This document shows positions 61,916 through 64,000 of a stretch of 64,000 bases of DNA, piece after piece. This DNA comes from Marinospirillum perlucidum (GTDB taxonomy: Bacteria > Pseudomonadota > Gammaproteobacteria > Pseudomonadales > Halomonadaceae), in NCBI RefSeq assembly GCF_003336805.1, contig NZ_QFWJ01000003.1, positions 248,001-312,000 on the forward strand. The letters run 5' to 3'. Made by a program: the position numbers and the translations under genes. Position 1 is the stretch's first letter, and each line of letters begins with the position of its first letter. Under the pieces are notes generated by a model. It worked only from the letters and a program-made list of their open reading frames with translations. It searched no databases and was not told the DNA's origin.

Positions 61916-64000
61916 ATGACCGAAAAGACCAGCAGGCCGGAATCCTCCAAGACAGCCACGTCAAGCAATGACTCGGAAGGGCTGAATACTACTTCAGCCC
62001 CCAGGGCGATCCTCAGGATTAACCAGAGCAAAAGTGGGGTGCGTCGCCGCAAGACGGATGATAGCGTGGATCTGGATAATCCGGAGCTCTATTTCAACCG
62101 CGAGCTATCGCATCTGCAGTTTAATATCCGTGTTCTGGAGCAGTCACTGGATGTTAGCCACCCACTGCTGAACCGGCTGCTGTTCCTGCTGATCTTTTCC
62201 AGTAACCTGGACGAGTTCTTTGAAATCCGTGTGGCAGGCCTGCGGCGTCAGGTGGCCCTGGATCGGGAGAAATCCGGTGTCGATGGGCGTCGCCCACCAG
62301 AGGTCCTCAAGGAAATTGCCCGTGTCTGTCACGAGCAGGTGGAGCGCCAGTACAAGATACTTAATGAGTTGCTGATTCCGGCCCTGGAAGAGCAAAAGAT
62401 TCGTTTTATACGCCGCGATCAGTGGACCAAGGCACAAAGCCAGTGGGTCGAGGATTTCTTCAAGGAAGAGATTCTGCCGGTAATCAGCCCGATCGGCCTG
62501 GACCCTTCGCATCCCTTCCCGCGCCTGGTTAACAAGAGCCTTAACTTTATCGTGTCTCTGGAAGGCAAGGATGCTTTTGGCCGTGAAGGCGGGATGGCCA
62601 TTCTCCCTGCACCTCGCTCCCTGTCGCGCTTGATCCGTATTCCCGATGAGCTCTGTGAGGAGGGGGATAACTTTGTTTTCCTCTCCTCGATGATCCATGC
62701 CCATGCCGAACTGCTCTTCCCCGGCATGAAAATTCGCGGCTGCTACCAGTTCCGCCTGACCCGCAATGCCGATTTGAGTGTGGACTCTGAAGAAGTATCC
62801 GACTTGGCCAGTGCGCTGCGGGGTGAGCTGCTATCGCGTCGTTACGGCGATGCCGTGCGCCTGGAAGTGGCTGATAACTGTCCTGATGATCTGGTGGATT
62901 TTCTGCTGCATCAGTTTGGCCTGGGCGAAGAAGAGCTTTATCGGGTCAATGGGCCGGTCAACCTCAATCGCCTCATGGCTCTGATGGGGCAGGTGAATCG
63001 GCCCGACCTGGAATACGCTCCCTTTACTGCTGGCTTGCCCAGGCCTCTGCGTAAGGAAGAGGGCTCGATCTTTAATGCCATTCGCCAGAATGACCTGCTG
63101 CTGCATCATCCCTTCGAGAGTTTTTCGCCGGTGGAAGACCTGCTGCGCGAAGCGGCCAGTGATCCCGATGTCGTGGCCATCAAGCAGACGCTCTATCGCA
63201 CCGGCCCGGATTCCAGCATCGTCAATGCCCTGGTGGAAGCGGCCCGTAACGGCAAGGAGGTGACGGTTGTCATCGAATTGCGCGCCCGTTTTGACGAGGC
63301 CGATAACCTGACCCTGGCCAGCCGTCTACAAGAGGCGGGTGCTATCGTGATCTACGGGGTGGTTGCTTATAAAACTCACGCCAAGATGATGCACATCCTG
63401 CGGCGCGAAAACGGCCAGCTGCATCACTATGCTCACCTGGGTACGGGTAATTACCACGCCAAGACCTCACGCCTCTACACTGATTACGGCCTGCTTACGG
63501 CCAATCAGGAGCTGTGTGAGGATGTTCACCGCGTCTTCCTGCAGCTCTGTGGTATGGGGCAGGTGCTGAATATGCACAAGCTCCTGCATGCCCCCTTTAC
63601 CCTGCACAAGCGTCTGGTGGAAATGATCGAACGCGAAGCGGAACTGGCCAAGGCTGGCAAAAAAGCGCGTATCGTTATCAAAACCAACTCAGTCACCGAA
63701 CCCAAGCTGATCAAGGCGCTCTACCGGGCCAGCCAGGCTGGCGTCAAGGTGGACATGATCGTACGCGGTATCTGCTGCCTGAGACCCGGTCTGCCCGAGG
63801 TTTCAGAAAATATCCGCGTGCGTTCGATCATCGGGCGCTTTCTGGAGCACACGCGCGTCTTCAGTTTTTATAACGATGGCAAAGAAGAGATCTACTGCGC
63901 CAGTGCCGATTTTATGGAGCGCAATATGTTCCACCGGGTAGAAACCTGCTTCCCGCTGCTGGATGCCAAACTGGCCGTCCGGGTGCGTAAGGATCTGGAA
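61916..64000 (+). CDS. ppk1: Polyphosphate kinase 1 (C-terminus beyond window)
   Basis: 695 codons are present and the frame is open at the right edge. After a poorly conserved, Ser/Thr-rich N-terminal extension of about 50 residues, the N domain starts [15 protein letters not shown]. The catalytic core has [19 protein letters not shown], the autophosphorylated His488 in YKTHAKM and the second conserved His in [12 protein letters not shown]. It polymerises the gamma phosphate of ATP into polyphosphate at the inner membrane. AAGGAA lies about 9 bases before the ATG. The hemB-ppk1 neighbourhood also occurs in Pseudomonas. Confidence 0.96.
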   Translation, partial: MTEKTSRPESSKTATSSNDSEGLNTTSAPRAILRINQSKSGVRRRKTDDSVDLDNPELYFNRELSHLQFNIRVLEQSLDVSHPLLNRLLFLLIFSSNLDEFFEIRVAGLRRQVALDREKSGVDGRRPPEVLKEIARVCHEQVERQYKILNELLIPALEEQKIRFIRRDQWTKAQSQWVEDFFKEEILPVISPIGLDPSHPFPRLVNKSLNFIVSLEGKDAFGREGGMAILPAPRSLSRLIRIPDELCEEGDNFVFLSSMIHAHAELLFPGMKIRGCYQFRLTRNADLSVDSEEVSDLASALRGELLSRRYGDAVRLEVADNCPDDLVDFLLHQFGLGEEELYRVNGPVNLNRLMALMGQVNRPDLEYAPFTAGLPRPLRKEEGSIFNAIRQNDLLLHHPFESFSPVEDLLREAASDPDVVAIKQTLYRTGPDSSIVNALVEAARNGKEVTVVIELRARFDEADNLTLASRLQEAGAIVIYGVVAYKTHAKMMHILRRENGQLHHYAHLGTGNYHAKTSRLYTDYGLLTANQELCEDVHRVFLQLCGMGQVLNMHKLLHAPFTLHKRLVEMIEREAELAKAGKKARIVIKTNSVTEPKLIKALYRASQAGVKVDMIVRGICCLRPGLPEVSENIRVRSIIGRFLEHTRVFSFYNDGKEEIYCASADFMERNMFHRVETCFPLLDAKLAVRVRKDLE

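Overview
The window is chromosomal DNA from a gammaproteobacterium of the Pseudomonadales/Oceanospirillales kind. The basis is gene content (pilMN, ponA, rpoS, hslVU, tatABC, Mg-type hemB, ppk1) and a gene order matching two separate Pseudomonas aeruginosa neighbourhoods: pilM-ponA-maeB-rpmE-priA // argS-SPOR-hslV-hslU-DUF971-ubiE-ubiJ-ubiB-hisE-tatABC, and dnaE-accA-tilS // pyrG-kdsA-eno-ftsB-ispDF-truD-surE-pcm-(x)-rpoS. I do not assign a genus. No tRNA, rRNA, transposase or integrase was seen.

Layout. 1-8.4 kb: pilNM (leftward) divergent from ponA, then maeB, rpmE and priA. 8.5-11.4 kb: a minor-pseudopilin operon (FimT/FimU-, PilV-, PilW- and PilX-like), with an unusually long PilX-like protein and no PilY1 after it. 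11.4-15.9 kb: HIT protein, ygiQ, a small outer-membrane barrel protein and a DUF3943 protein. 15.9-16.1 kb: an unannotated, GGA-rich, terminator-ended intergenic RNA just downstream of rpoS. It has the architecture and the genomic position of the Rsm/Csr protein-sequestering sRNA RsmZ. 16.3-27 kb: the leftward rpoS-DUF368-pcm-surE-truD-ispDF-ftsB block, then eno-kdsA-pyrG. ispD and ispF are fused, and a DUF368 membrane protein sits where nlpD is usually found.

27.2-40.2 kb is an accessory insertion between pyrG and tilS. It holds a GH5 cellulase-like lipoprotein, a CRISPR array of 32 repeats and 31 spacers, and a complete type I-F (Csy) operon cas1-cas2/3-csy1-csy2-csy3-cas6f. A HTH-WYL regulator lies upstream of cas1, and a perfect 9-bp palindrome lies between the two. 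Array and cas genes are all read leftward; the leader side faces cas6f and the degenerate oldest repeat touches the cellulase stop codon.

40.2-46.1 kb: tilS, accA and dnaE. 46.3-57 kb: mtgA, argS, an FtsN-like SPOR protein, hslVU, DUF971, ubiE-ubiJ-ubiB, hisE (no hisI) and tatABC. 57.2-60.1 kb: two tandem ODP-type (metallo-beta-lactamase fold, putative diiron oxygen sensor) paralogues followed by an HD-GYP-like protein that has lost its HD dyad, a candidate redox/oxygen signalling module. 60.1-64 kb: elbB, hemB and a ppk1 that runs off the right end.

The strongest leads beyond routine annotation are the RsmZ-like RNA, the WYL regulator/palindrome pair beside the I-F system, and the ODP-ODP-degenerate HD-GYP cluster.
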